Notes: a model not told the origin generated them from the sequence alone. Shown: positions 35,766-45,759, counted from the first letter of the stretch. The stretch: 64,000 bases of DNA from Bacillaceae bacterium S4-13-56 (GCA_040191315.1 JAWJLM010000002.1:1-64000), one strand, 5' to 3'. Numbers and translations: made by a program.

Positions 35766-37286
35766 ATGAAAAAAAAGCTATTTGTTCTTGGTTTCATATT
35801 TACACTTCTCATACCAGCTATCAGTGTATATGGTGAAGAGGGGCACGATTGGGAAGACGAACGTATTTATTTCATTATGGTGGATCGATTTATGAATGGA
35901 ACGTCGGATAATGATTTTGATATTGACCCTAATGACCCTCGCGCTTATCACGGGGGGGATCTTGAAGGTATCATTCAAAAACTTGATTACATTAAAGGTA
36001 TGGGTTTTACAACGATATGGTTAACTCCCATTATGGATAATATGGAAGGTGGATACCACGGCTATTGGATTAAAGATTTTAAAAACGTCGATGAACACTT
36101 TGGGACACTAGAGGATGCTAAACGTCTTGTTGATGAGGCTCATAAAAGAGATATAAAAGTTATATTTGATTTTGTCGTGAATCACACAGGATACAATCAT
36201 CCTTGGTTACAAGACCCAACGAAAGAAGATTGGTTTCATCCAGAAAAAAAGATGATGGGCGAAAATCAAGAAGTACTGGAAACTGCATGGTTAGCTGGTT
36301 TACCTGATTTAAATACGGAAAATCCAGAAGTTCGAGAGTACCTATTTGACTCCGCTCGTTTTTGGATTGAGGAAACAGGTGTAGACGGATTTCGCTTAGA
36401 TACTGTGAAGCATGTACCAAGGGATTTTTGGGAACAATTTTCCGCTTTTGTAAAGAACATTGAAGAAGATTTCTTTTTACTTGGAGAAGTTTGGAATAGT
36501 GATCCAAGGTATATTGCTGACTATGAAAATACTGGGATTGACACTTTTGTTGACTATCCACTCTATGAAGCTGCAACAAATTCCTTTAAAAAGGTCGATC
36601 AAAACCTTAGTGAGCTAATGTCCGTTTGGAATCGAAATAAAACATTTTATGAGCGTCCATATTTATTAGGTAAATTTTTAGATAATCATGATAATCCGAG
36701 ATTTACGACTCTTGCTTTATCGGAGCAACAGAGACCTGAAGCAAGATGGAAATTGGCGCTATCTTACTTTTATACAACTCCCGGGATCCCTATCATCTAT
36801 CAAGGATCAGAGGTTCCAATGGAAGGTGGAAATGACCCCGATAACCGTCAAATGATGGATTTTAATAGTGGAGATGGAGTACTCGAGAAACATTTGCAAC
36901 GACTCTCAACGATTAGAGATCAACACCCTGCTTTAGTTAATGGAACAATGGAAGAGATTGAAGCAGGGGATGGATTTTTGGTCTTTAAGAGAGAAAACGA
37001 TGAAGAGACCCTGTACGTTGCGATTAATAATAGTACAAGTGAAAAAAGTGCAGAAATTTCAGATTTGGAAGAGGGGTATCAGCTAAGAGGACTCCTAAAT
37101 GATGATCTGGTAAGAATGAATGATGATAATCTATACAAAATCGGGGTAGGTCCTGAATCTGTAGAAATATTTAAAATAGAAGAGGATCAAGGTGTGAATC
37201 TCTTGTTTGTATTCTCTATAGGTGCTGTCATTCTTTTATTTATCGGGTTTGTTTTTGTGACATCTCGAAAAAACAAAACCAACTAG
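35766..37286 (+). CDS. Membrane-anchored extracellular alpha-amylase (GH13)
   Basis: A 506-residue GH13 enzyme. Signal peptide at residues 1-23 (ends near VYGEEG). Catalytic residues: DGFRLDTVKHVP nucleophile, FLLGEVWNS acid/base, LGKFLDNHDNPRF third Asp; FDFVVNHTG is region I. A C-terminal hydrophobic helix (LLFVFSIGAVILLFIGFVFV) and basic tail anchor it to the membrane with the catalytic domain outside. It starts 25 bases after malG in the same direction, so it probably supplies the transporter with maltodextrins at the cell surface. Confidence 0.9.
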   Translation: MKKKLFVLGFIFTLLIPAISVYGEEGHDWEDERIYFIMVDRFMNGTSDNDFDIDPNDPRAYHGGDLEGIIQKLDYIKGMGFTTIWLTPIMDNMEGGYHGYWIKDFKNVDEHFGTLEDAKRLVDEAHKRDIKVIFDFVVNHTGYNHPWLQDPTKEDWFHPEKKMMGENQEVLETAWLAGLPDLNTENPEVREYLFDSARFWIEETGVDGFRLDTVKHVPRDFWEQFSAFVKNIEEDFFLLGEVWNSDPRYIADYENTGIDTFVDYPLYEAATNSFKKVDQNLSELMSVWNRNKTFYERPYLLGKFLDNHDNPRFTTLALSEQQRPEARWKLALSYFYTTPGIPIIYQGSEVPMEGGNDPDNRQMMDFNSGDGVLEKHLQRLSTIRDQHPALVNGTMEEIEAGDGFLVFKRENDEETLYVAINNSTSEKSAEISDLEEGYQLRGLLNDDLVRMNDDNLYKIGVGPESVEIFKIEEDQGVNLLFVFSIGAVILLFIGFVFVTSRKNKTN

Positions 37287-37314
37287 AGCTTACCATAGAA
37301 AGAGGGGGATGCGT

Positions 37315-39687
37315 ATGCTAGAAGAGACTAGTTTTGCGATCCATCCAGGAGCAAAGAAAAAATTAGGAAAAACATCTTACCATGACATTGGGTCATTGAT
37401 TAAGTTCCATCATTCAAAAGATAAGATGTCTTTTGTTTGTCAACATGGATGGGTCGATGTTTCTTTTTACCGCGAGGATATTGTTAGGGTCATTATGAAC
37501 CCGAAACAAATGCCGGATCACAAGACAACAAAGGCTGTTATTGGGAATCCAAAACATGTCCAAGTCCAAGTAAAAGAAACGGATGAAAACATTTTATTAT
37601 CAAGCGATATGCTACAAGTTGAAATTCAAAAAAATCCATTTCGGGTTGGATTTTACGATAAGGACGGTCGCGCCCTTGTTTATGAAGACGACCGAGGTAT
37701 GGGGTTTAATGAGTCCGGGGAAGTTATCGGGTACAAAGTAATGGAAGAACAAGATCATTTTTACGGATTTGGAGAAAAAGCGGGCTTCTTAGAAAAGCGA
37801 GGCGAATCCTATAAAATGTGGAATACAGATGTTTATGCGCCCCATAATCCTGAAACAGATCCTCTCTATGAGTCAATCCCCTATTTTATGACTCTTAGAG
37901 AAGGGAAGGCACATGGCTTATATTTTAATAACACCTTTAAAACATCTTTTGACATGAAGTCTGAGGAAGATCACTATTCTTTTTCTGCAGAGGGCGGGCA
38001 GCTCGATTATTTTCTTTTTGCAGGTCCTACACCAAAAGATGTTATTGAACAGTACACTTATTTAACAGGGCGGATGCCTATCCCACCGAAATGGGCATTA
38101 GGCTATCATCAATCACGATACAGCTATGAAACGGAACAAGAGGTCCGAGAATTAGCGAATACTTTTAAAGAAAAAAAGATCCCAGTTGATGTCATTTATC
38201 TGGATATTCATTATATGAATGAATACCGAGTCTTTACTTTTGATTCTGAGAGATTCCCTTCACCAAAACAAATGGTGCAAGATTTAAAAGAAGCTGGGAT
38301 TCGGATTGTTCCAATCGTGGACCCAGGAGTTAAGAAAGAACCTGAATATCTGACGTACCAGGAAGGTGTCTTGCAGGATATGTTCTGTAAGTACCTTGAG
38401 GGAGATCTCTATTTTGGTGAAGTTTGGCCAGGAATAAGTGCATTTCCTGATTTTACGGACGAGAAAGTCAGAGAGTGGTGGGGTAAAAATCACAAGTTTT
38501 ATTCCGACCTTGGAATAGAAGGTATCTGGAACGATATGAATGAACCTGCCGTCTTTAACGAGTCAAAAACCATGGATTTGTCAGTTGTCCACCGAAATGA
38601 TGGTGACCCAAAGACTCATAGAGAACTTCACAATTTATATGGATTTTTAATGGGAGAAGCAACTTATGGAGGGATGAAAAAACTTCTACAAGGTAAGCGT
38701 CCTTTTCTGCTAACGCGTGCTGGCTTTTCAGGGATTCAACGATACGCTGCTGTCTGGACAGGAGATAATCGGAGCTTTTGGGAACATTTGCAGATGTCAC
38801 TGCCAATGTGTATGAATTTAGGGTTATCGGGTGTTGCATTTACAGGACCAGACGTGGGGGGATTTGCACACGATACAAATGCTGAGTTGTTGACTCGATG
38901 GACTCAAGTAGGTGCCTTTACACCATACTTTAGAAATCATTCAGCTATTGGTTTTCGTTATCAAGAGCCTTGGCAATTTGGTGATAAACATGAGGATATC
39001 ATGAGAAAATTCATTGAATTACGTTATCGTTGGTTGCCTCAACTCTATCGATGGTTTAAAGAAGCCCATGACGTAGGGGCTCCCGTGATGCGTCCTTTAT
39101 TTCTTGAGTATCCAAATGACGTCAAGACCTATTCCATTTCTGATCAATTTATGATTGGAGATAATGTGATTATAGCTCCTATTATGACTCCAAAAACAAC
39201 AGATAGGGTTGTTTATTTACCTAAGGGTGATTGGATTCGGTACGATACTGAAGAAACTTTTTCAGGAAATGATACTCACCTTATTCATGCGGAGCTTGAT
39301 CAACTACCGATCTTCATAAGGAAAGGCTCGGCAATTGTACATGGAAATGTGCGGTTATCTACAATGGAGCCTCAAACTGATTGTGAAATTCATGTATATC
39401 CGTCAGAACAGGGAAGTTATGAACTTCACCACTATGATGATGATGGGGAAAGTTTTGGTTACGAATCCGAACAATTTTTAAAACAAACCATTTCATTTTT
39501 ATTTGAAAAAGGTAAAATAGAAGTGCAAGTTAAGGAACGTCTAGGCGAGTATCAGCCAGATTATCAAAATTATAAAATCGTCTTCCATGATTTAAAAGGT
39601 AGGGAATCCATTTATATCAATGGCAAGATGCAAAAAATAGCTGTAGATAAGGAAAACCAAATAACACTTACCGTTCCAATTCTATAG
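37315..39687 (+). CDS. Alpha-glucosidase, glycoside hydrolase family 31
   Basis: A 790-residue GH31 enzyme. The nucleophile motif GIWNDMNEPAVF lies near residue 405, the acid/base region is AVWTGDNRSFWEH, and the N-terminal beta-sandwich has FYGFGEKAGFLEKRG. No signal peptide, so it hydrolyses internalised oligosaccharides. The second ATG is used because the first directly abuts the GAGGGGG site. It is part of the mal operon, 28 bases after the amylase gene. Confidence 0.9.
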   Translation: MLEETSFAIHPGAKKKLGKTSYHDIGSLIKFHHSKDKMSFVCQHGWVDVSFYREDIVRVIMNPKQMPDHKTTKAVIGNPKHVQVQVKETDENILLSSDMLQVEIQKNPFRVGFYDKDGRALVYEDDRGMGFNESGEVIGYKVMEEQDHFYGFGEKAGFLEKRGESYKMWNTDVYAPHNPETDPLYESIPYFMTLREGKAHGLYFNNTFKTSFDMKSEEDHYSFSAEGGQLDYFLFAGPTPKDVIEQYTYLTGRMPIPPKWALGYHQSRYSYETEQEVRELANTFKEKKIPVDVIYLDIHYMNEYRVFTFDSERFPSPKQMVQDLKEAGIRIVPIVDPGVKKEPEYLTYQEGVLQDMFCKYLEGDLYFGEVWPGISAFPDFTDEKVREWWGKNHKFYSDLGIEGIWNDMNEPAVFNESKTMDLSVVHRNDGDPKTHRELHNLYGFLMGEATYGGMKKLLQGKRPFLLTRAGFSGIQRYAAVWTGDNRSFWEHLQMSLPMCMNLGLSGVAFTGPDVGGFAHDTNAELLTRWTQVGAFTPYFRNHSAIGFRYQEPWQFGDKHEDIMRKFIELRYRWLPQLYRWFKEAHDVGAPVMRPLFLEYPNDVKTYSISDQFMIGDNVIIAPIMTPKTTDRVVYLPKGDWIRYDTEETFSGNDTHLIHAELDQLPIFIRKGSAIVHGNVRLSTMEPQTDCEIHVYPSEQGSYELHHYDDDGESFGYESEQFLKQTISFLFEKGKIEVQVKERLGEYQPDYQNYKIVFHDLKGRESIYINGKMQKIAVDKENQITLTVPIL

Positions 39688-39713
39688 TAGTAATGAGAAA
39701 AGGATGAATCGAC

Positions 39714-40745
39714 ATGGGTGTGACAATTAAGGACGTTGCTAATGTATCTGGTGTGGCTCCATCCACCGTATCAAGGGTTATAGCTGACCACCCCAGGATT
39801 AGTGAGGCAACAAAGAAAAAGGTTCGAAAGGCAATGAAAGAGTTGGGATACCATCCTAATGTGAATGCTAGAAGTCTAGCTAATAAATCGACACAAGCTA
39901 TTGGTGTGGTTATGCCTTCAAGTGATAAAGCCTTACAGAATCCCTTTTTTCCGGAGGTCCTAAGAGGAATAAGTTCGGTGGCTCACGACAAAGATTATTC
40001 TCTTTATATATCCACTGGTCAAACGGATGAGGAGATCTTTGAAGGGGTTCTTCGAATGGTTCAAGGCAACCGTGTCGATGGAATCATCCTACTTTATTCT
40101 CGTGTGGAGGATGAGGTCAGGAATTTCTTAATTGAGCATAAATTTCCTTTTGTAGTCATTGGAAAGCCATATGAACAGATGGATTCCATTTCTCATGTGG
40201 ATAATGATAATTTAAGTGCAGCACAGGAAATAACCAATCATTTGATTGAATTGGGTCATGAACGTATTGCTTTTATCGGTGGGGATACCGAGTTAGTTGT
40301 AACTTTAGACCGAATGAGAGGTTACCAGATAGCTTTAGAAAAAGCAGGATTTCCTGTTAAAGATGAGTATCATATTCATGCTGAATTTTTACAATCTGGA
40401 GGGCAAGAGGCTGTTTATAAGCTTCTTAACTTAATGGACCCACCCACAGGTTTAGTAATCGCCGATGATTTGATGGCTTTCGGAGTTATTCAAATGCTTG
40501 AAGAATTTGGGTTGAATGTTCCGAGAGATATTTCAATCGTAAGCTTTAATAATGTTTATCTTTCTCAACTGACAAGACCACCACTTACTACTGTGGATAT
40601 TCATATCCATGAGTTAGGTGTCCAAGCAACAAAGTGTTTGATTGAAAAAGCAAAGCATAGAAATGAACCGTCTAAGCGTATTATTGTTCCTTTTGAGATT
40701 GTAGAAAGAAGCTCAACCTACTCTAGAAAAGTGAATCAAACATAG
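39714..40745 (+). CDS. malR: LacI family regulator, MalR-like
   Basis: A 343-residue LacI/GalR repressor. N-terminal helix-turn-helix IKDVANVSGVAPSTVSRVIADHPRISEATKKKV (residues 4-36) with hinge NARSLANKSTQAIGVV, then a periplasmic-binding-like sensor domain. It lies in the mal operon, and three palindromic operators with central CG flank the mal genes, so it most likely represses the regulon until a maltose-type inducer binds. Start ATG after AAAAGGA. Confidence 0.88.
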   Translation: MGVTIKDVANVSGVAPSTVSRVIADHPRISEATKKKVRKAMKELGYHPNVNARSLANKSTQAIGVVMPSSDKALQNPFFPEVLRGISSVAHDKDYSLYISTGQTDEEIFEGVLRMVQGNRVDGIILLYSRVEDEVRNFLIEHKFPFVVIGKPYEQMDSISHVDNDNLSAAQEITNHLIELGHERIAFIGGDTELVVTLDRMRGYQIALEKAGFPVKDEYHIHAEFLQSGGQEAVYKLLNLMDPPTGLVIADDLMAFGVIQMLEEFGLNVPRDISIVSFNNVYLSQLTRPPLTTVDIHIHELGVQATKCLIEKAKHRNEPSKRIIVPFEIVERSSTYSRKVNQT

Positions 40746-40766
40746 CTCGGGTAATCCGAGCTTTTC
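40743..40766 (+). terminator. Terminator after malR
   Basis: Stem AGCTCGG / CCGAGCT followed by TTTTC. It separates malR from the GH65 gene, which then has its own operator. Confidence 0.7.
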
Positions 40767-40777
40767 GCAGCTTTGAT

Positions 40778-40793
40778 GCGCAATCGTTTGCGC
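40778..40793. promoter_or_regulatory. LacI-type operator, site 4
   Basis: GCGCAATCGTTTGCGC, a near-perfect palindrome matching the sites at 31939 and 32184. A TATAAT follows at 40801-40806, but it lies so close to the ribosome binding site that its use as the -10 is uncertain. Confidence 0.7.
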
Positions 40794-40820
40794 TATTCAG
40801 TATAATAGAGGTGAAGATTT

Positions 40821-43085
40821 TTGAAAAGATTAATCGAAGTAGATCAATGGAAAATCATTGAAAAAGAATTGCACCCCGATGACAATCGTCTTGCGGAGAG
40901 TTTGATGAGTTTAGGTAATGGTCATATGGGAATGCGTGGAAATTTTGAAGAAACGTATACAGGTGATACTCATCTTGGAATTTACGTGGGTGGAGTTTAC
41001 TATCCAGACAAAACTCGTGTAGGGTGGTGGAAAAACGGCTATCCTGAATATTTTGCAAAAGTATTAAACGCTACTAATTTTATTGGCATTCGAGTGTTTG
41101 TGGGGAATGAAGAACTCGATCTTCATACATGGAAAGTTGACGAGTTTGAACGAACACTCAATATGCAACATGGATACCTAGTTCGAACTTTTCGTGCTAC
41201 GAGCGAAAGTGGCAAGCAGATATTAGCGAAAGCTACCCGCTTTTTCTCGATTGTAGATCATCAGATAGTAGCTGTAAACTATGAGGTTACACCTCTGAAT
41301 TTTGACGGTGAAATAACTTTTATTCCGTTCTTAAATGGAGAGGTTCGTAATGAAGATGCAAACTATGATGAGGATTTCTGGGAACCTATTCATCATCAAG
41401 TTTTTTCAAATGGTGGAAGTTTAACTATGCGAACAAGAAAAACAGAATTCGATGTAACAACTACTATGTCCTATGCTGCCACCGGTGGGCTTCATCATGA
41501 GGTTTCTGAATCTCATGATGAAGAAGAGTATGTGGATCATGTTTACAAAGTTCAAGTTAAAAAGAATGAAAAAGTAAGTTTTAATAAATATATTGCAGTT
41601 ACAACTAGTAGAGATTATGGTCGTGAAGATCTAGTTTCTGAAGGTGAAAAACTCATTGCAACTGCTGAACAAAAGGGTTTTGAACAGCTTTTCACTGAAC
41701 AGAAAAGCGCTTGGGAAAAGCGCTGGAATCAAGCGGATGTTGAAGTTGTAGGAGATGCAGAAGCGCAGCAAGGAATCCGTTTTAATATCTTCCAACTATA
41801 TAACACCTATACCGGAGAAGATCCTCGTTTAAATATTGGTCCGAAAGGTTTCACAGGAGAAAAGTATGGTGGAAGTACTTATTGGGACACAGAGGCCTAC
41901 TGTTTACCGTTCTATTTAAGTACTGCAGATTCATCCATCTCCAAAAATCTATTGTTGTACCGATATCAACAATTGGAGAAGGCAAAGGAAAATGCTGCAA
42001 AACTTGGACTTGAAGGTGCCCTTTATCCTATGGTAACCATGAACGGGGAAGAGTCTCATAATGAATGGGAGATCACGTTTGAAGAAATCCATCGAAACGG
42101 TGCTATTGCACATGCAATTTGGAATTATGTGAACTATACAGGTGATCAAGAATACTTGCATGAGTATGGGCTTGAAGTATTGGTTGAAATTAGCCGGTTC
42201 TGGGCAAGCAGAGTCCATTGGAATCCGCGAAAAGAAGTGTATATGATGCTTGGTGTGACAGGTCCTAATGAATACGAGAATAACGTCAATAACAATTATT
42301 ACACTAATAGAATTGCGGCATGGACGCTTGAGTACACATTAGAAACTGCTGCATGGGTGAAGGGAAATCATGCTAAGGTATATGCTCAGTTAAGCAGTAG
42401 ATTAGGATTTTCTGATGAAGAATTGGCGAAGTGGAAAGATATTCATAATCGGATGTACTATCCAATTGATGAGAAAACAGGACTTTACATGCAACAAGAT
42501 GGATTTATGGATAAAGAGTTGCTTCCAGTTGCAGAGTTAGATCCAAAACATTTACCCATTAACCAAAATTGGTCGTGGGACCGCATCCTTAGATCTTGTT
42601 ATATAAAGCAAGCTGACGTCCTTCAAGGAATGTATTTTCTAAATGATCGCTACACTGTAGAGGAAAAAAGAAGCCATTTTGCTTTCTATGAGCCATTAAC
42701 AGTGCATGAATCATCTTTATCTCCTTGTGTTCATTCTATTTTATCTGCTGAAATAGGAGAAGAAGAAAAGGCTTATGAAATGTATTTACGTACAGCAAGA
42801 CTTGATTTAGATAACTATAACAATGATACTGAGGATGGGTTGCACATCACAAGTATGGCAGGCTCTTGGTTATCTATTGTTCATGGGTTTGCTGGTCTGC
42901 GAGTTCGGGAAGGTGAGCTTTATTTATCTCCATTTGTTCCAAAGGCATGGAAAGAATATTCTTTTAAAATTAACTTCAGAGGTCACTTACTAAAAGTAAA
43001 GGTTAACCATGAGGGAACTACTATTGCGCAGGAAAATGGGGATAATCTTGTACTAAATCTTCATGGGAAAAAAGTAACTGTATAG
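40821..43085 (+). CDS. malP: Maltose phosphorylase-like GH65 enzyme
   Basis: A 754-residue GH65 phosphorylase. N-terminal beta-sandwich (ESLMSLGNGHMGMRGNFEE), helical (alpha/alpha)6 barrel with the general-acid Glu in ITFEEIHRNGAIAHAIWNY (near residue 425), and GSTYWDTEAYCLPFYLS. Maltose phosphorylase makes glucose and beta-glucose 1-phosphate; trehalose and kojibiose phosphorylases share the fold, and the choice rests on the maltodextrin context. TTG start, 7 bases after AGAGGTG. No beta-phosphoglucomutase gene follows, although one often does. Confidence 0.85.
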   Translation: MKRLIEVDQWKIIEKELHPDDNRLAESLMSLGNGHMGMRGNFEETYTGDTHLGIYVGGVYYPDKTRVGWWKNGYPEYFAKVLNATNFIGIRVFVGNEELDLHTWKVDEFERTLNMQHGYLVRTFRATSESGKQILAKATRFFSIVDHQIVAVNYEVTPLNFDGEITFIPFLNGEVRNEDANYDEDFWEPIHHQVFSNGGSLTMRTRKTEFDVTTTMSYAATGGLHHEVSESHDEEEYVDHVYKVQVKKNEKVSFNKYIAVTTSRDYGREDLVSEGEKLIATAEQKGFEQLFTEQKSAWEKRWNQADVEVVGDAEAQQGIRFNIFQLYNTYTGEDPRLNIGPKGFTGEKYGGSTYWDTEAYCLPFYLSTADSSISKNLLLYRYQQLEKAKENAAKLGLEGALYPMVTMNGEESHNEWEITFEEIHRNGAIAHAIWNYVNYTGDQEYLHEYGLEVLVEISRFWASRVHWNPRKEVYMMLGVTGPNEYENNVNNNYYTNRIAAWTLEYTLETAAWVKGNHAKVYAQLSSRLGFSDEELAKWKDIHNRMYYPIDEKTGLYMQQDGFMDKELLPVAELDPKHLPINQNWSWDRILRSCYIKQADVLQGMYFLNDRYTVEEKRSHFAFYEPLTVHESSLSPCVHSILSAEIGEEEKAYEMYLRTARLDLDNYNNDTEDGLHITSMAGSWLSIVHGFAGLRVREGELYLSPFVPKAWKEYSFKINFRGHLLKVKVNHEGTTIAQENGDNLVLNLHGKKVTV

Positions 43086-43095
43086 AATTTCAAAG

Positions 43096-43125
43096 AAAGG
43101 CTTCCGTTGTTGCGGAAGCCTTTTT
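43096..43125. terminator. Terminator after malP
   Basis: Stem AAAGGCTTCCG / CGGAAGCCTTT followed by T residues; serves malP and possibly the converging SDR gene. Confidence 0.85.
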
Positions 43126-43157
43126 AAACAACAAATGGGATAGAAGTACTTTGGATT

Positions 43158-44024
43158 TTATCCGTTCACTATCGTTCCTCCGTTAATATGAAGAATTTGT
43201 CCTGTCATATAAGATGATTCGTCACTGGCTAAGTAGACATAAGCAGGTGCCAGTTCACTAGGCTGTCCAGCTCGTTTCAAAGGAGTAGTAGTACCAAACT
43301 GGGCAACTTGTTGCTCATCAAAAGTAGAAGGGATTAAAGGAGTCCAAATTGGACCTGGGGCTACACCATTTACCCGAATTCCTTGGTTGGCCAAGTTCTG
43401 ACTTAAGGATCGAGTAAAGGATGTTACTGCTCCTTTTGTTGATGAATAATCTAGCAAAGTTTTATTTCCTTTATAAGCCGTAATAGATGTTGTATTGATA
43501 ATGGAGTCACCTTTTGATAAGTGTGGCAAAACGGACCTCGTCATGTAAAAGTAGCCAAAAATATTGGTTCGGAAAGTTTTCTCTAATTGTTCGTTTGTAA
43601 TATCCAGTATACTTTGCTGAGGGTGCTGTTCCGCCGAGTTATTCACAAGAATATGAATTTTTTCAAAAGTATTTAACACTTGTTGGATGGCAGTTTCGCA
43701 AAAAGCGGAATTTCCTATGTCTCCACTTATCAAAAGACATTTTTGGCCGGTTTCTTCCACCATTGTTTTTGTTTTTTCTGCATCTTCATGTTCATCTAAG
43801 TATACGATTGCGACATTTGCGCCTTCCTGGGCATAGTGAACCGAAATCGCACGACCAATACCGCTATCTCCTCCAGTAATAACTGCGACTTTTCCTTTTA
43901 GCTTTCCACTTGGCTTATAGGAAGATTTAATGACCTCCGGTAGAGGATTCATTTGGGATTCAAGACCAGGTTGTCGATCTTGGTGTTGTGGCGGTTGGCC
44001 TTGACCTTGTATATTATCAATCAA
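43158..44024 (-). CDS. Short-chain dehydrogenase/reductase, YhdF-like
   Basis: A 288-residue SDR with a 40-residue N-terminal extension rich in Gln/Pro, typical of the YhdF/YhxC group. Cofactor motif VITGGDSGIGRAISVHYA, then ILVNNSAEQHP, catalytic Ser in TTSITAYKG and YSSTKGA with Tyr and Lys. C-terminal MTGQILHINGGTIVNG. It likely reduces an aldehyde or ketone with NADPH; the substrate is unknown. TTG start with GGAGGT 7 bases upstream. Confidence 0.85.
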   Translation of the reverse strand: MIDNIQGQGQPPQHQDRQPGLESQMNPLPEVIKSSYKPSGKLKGKVAVITGGDSGIGRAISVHYAQEGANVAIVYLDEHEDAEKTKTMVEETGQKCLLISGDIGNSAFCETAIQQVLNTFEKIHILVNNSAEQHPQQSILDITNEQLEKTFRTNIFGYFYMTRSVLPHLSKGDSIINTTSITAYKGNKTLLDYSSTKGAVTSFTRSLSQNLANQGIRVNGVAPGPIWTPLIPSTFDEQQVAQFGTTTPLKRAGQPSELAPAYVYLASDESSYMTGQILHINGGTIVNG

Positions 44025-44096
44025 TTGTTATACCTCCTTCACAATCTCTTTATATTTTCCCCGATGCCCAAACTCCTATGAATGAAACGCAAATCA

Positions 44097-44128
44097 CAAA
44101 AAAAAGACTGCGCATAGGCAGTCTCGAT
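44097..44128 (-). terminator. Terminator after the YppF-like gene
   Basis: Stem AGACTGC / GCAGTCT followed, reading the minus strand, by eight T. Confidence 0.85.
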
Positions 44129-44138
44129 GAATTTTAAA

Positions 44139-44345
44139 TTATTTGGTTGCTTTTTCTATTTCTTCCGTATCGTGTGCTGAGGTTGCACCTTTCTCATGCA
44201 ATACTTTCCGTAATTTGCGATAGTTTTGACTCGATAATTGGCCAGAAATATACAATTTTTGGCAAAAATCAAATAATGAGTTCGGTGAGTCTGGACCTGT
44301 TTGATGTACCTTTTTAAAGGCTGAAACTAGTTCGTTGTACTGCAC
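44139..44345 (-). CDS. Small protein, YppF-like
   Basis: A 68-residue soluble, helical protein: NSLFDFCQKLYISGQLSSQNYRKLRKVLHEKGA resembles the YppF family pattern. GTG start, with AAGGAGG at normal distance. It is monocistronic with its own terminator. The family assignment is from recall, and the function is unknown. Confidence 0.55.
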   Translation of the reverse strand: MQYNELVSAFKKVHQTGPDSPNSLFDFCQKLYISGQLSSQNYRKLRKVLHEKGATSAHDTEEIEKATK

Positions 44346-44493
44346 GAAAATCCCTCCTTATATGTATTCTATGGTATCAATCATTTTCCGAACATTGAAG
44401 AGGGTATTGAACGACATTTTTTTCAATAAACATCGAATTTAATCGAAAAAAGAAGTAGTGATAATTTTCATTCCACTTTTACTTCATTAAATC

Positions 44494-45354
44494 TTATTTA
44501 TAATCATCATTTAAAAAGAATAAGGCAATTGTCCCTGGACCTGAATGGGCACCAATGGTAGCTCCAACAGTATGGATGATAAAATCTTTACAATTCCACT
44601 TTTCCTGGATTAGTTCTTTTAATTTTTCAGCATTTTCAAGATCATCCCCATGGCTTATTCCAATGGTTTGGTTTTCAAAGTCTTTTCCACGTTCTTCCAT
44701 GACTTCTACCATTCTCTTTAAGACCTTTTTTGCTCCACGTATTTTTTCAATAGGAATAAGTTTCCCATCCTCAACGTCTAATAGAGGTTTGATTTTTAAG
44801 AGACCTCCAACGAAGGCTGCTGTTTTACTAACTCGTCCCCCACGATAAAGGTATTCTAAATCGTCAACAGTGAAGATATGTTCCATATGTGTTGCGTGGT
44901 AAAGGCCAGTTGTAATAATTTCTTCAACGCTTTTTCCTTCTATAGCTAGTTGAGCTGCACGAACAATAACTAGTCCATACCCTAAGGAGGCACCTTTCGT
45001 ATCTACAACGTGAAGCTCTGCATCCGGATATTCTTCTTTTATTTCTTGTTGAACGATCTTAGCTGATTGATAGGTTCCAGACAGTTCCGATGAAAAAGCA
45101 AAGTAAACTAATGGAATCTTTTTCTGTACGTATTCCATAAAAACTTCACGGAAGGCCTGTTGAGAAACTTGGGATGTTTTTGGGGCTTTTCCTGACCTCA
45201 TTGCATCATAGACTGTCTTTGGTGAGATGGTTACTGAATCCTCATATTCTTGTCCGTCCAACGTTACGACTAGGGGAACCATTTTTATGTTATATTCTTG
45301 ATAAAGTTCATTAGGTAAGTCACATGCTGAATCTGCCACAATTTTAACCGTCAT
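44494..45354 (-). CDS. yitS: DegV family fatty-acid-binding protein
   Basis: A 286-residue DegV protein: VKIVADSACDLPNEL at the N terminus, the SSELSGTYQSA fatty-acid carboxylate-binding region near residue 88, and GPGTIALFF at the end. DegV/FakB proteins present fatty acids to the FakA kinase for incorporation into phospholipids. By position before yitT it corresponds to B. subtilis yitS. GAAGGTGA precedes the ATG. Confidence 0.88.
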   Translation of the reverse strand: MTVKIVADSACDLPNELYQEYNIKMVPLVVTLDGQEYEDSVTISPKTVYDAMRSGKAPKTSQVSQQAFREVFMEYVQKKIPLVYFAFSSELSGTYQSAKIVQQEIKEEYPDAELHVVDTKGASLGYGLVIVRAAQLAIEGKSVEEIITTGLYHATHMEHIFTVDDLEYLYRGGRVSKTAAFVGGLLKIKPLLDVEDGKLIPIEKIRGAKKVLKRMVEVMEERGKDFENQTIGISHGDDLENAEKLKELIQEKWNCKDFIIHTVGATIGAHSGPGTIALFFLNDDYK

Positions 45355-45469
45355 ACATTCACCTTCTATCCAATTACTTATTAGCTTAAGTGTAAGCTTT
45401 TCCTAGAATAACGTCAAAATATTTCTGCATTACTTTAGAAAAAAAGCGCAAAATTCATAAAGTTCGCCT

Positions 45470-45691
45470 TTTATCCCGCATGAACGGGCAGCCAACCATG
45501 AAGCAAGCTTCATCAACAAGGATGAAAAATTTAATGTTTTATTTTCATGGGAGTAATACCTCACCTCAAGTTTTAAGTGAACGAAAAGAGTAGGTGGGGG
45601 ATAAACATCCGTAAATGTCCGATAGGTTCAAGGGCCTTCAGGTGCTAACAATCCAGTGGGGGGACGGCCACTGATTGAAGTTTCACTTTAT
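45470..45691 (+). repeat. bcr1-like repeat element, copy 2
   Basis: Second copy of the element at 12536-12741. It is bounded by TTTAT on each side (45470-45474 and 45687-45691). Paired segments: CGGGCAG region at the start, CATGAA/TTCATG inner stem, CCTCACCT/AGGTGGGGG, and CAGTGG...CCACTG near the end. It differs by point changes and a few small indels. The 405-base gap between the DegV and yitT genes holds nothing else I can name. Confidence 0.8.
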
Positions 45692-45759
45692 TTACAGCTG
45701 ATGATAGGTTTTATTTTCGTCAAAAAGAGGAAAGAATACAAGCAGTGAGGTGGCTATTT

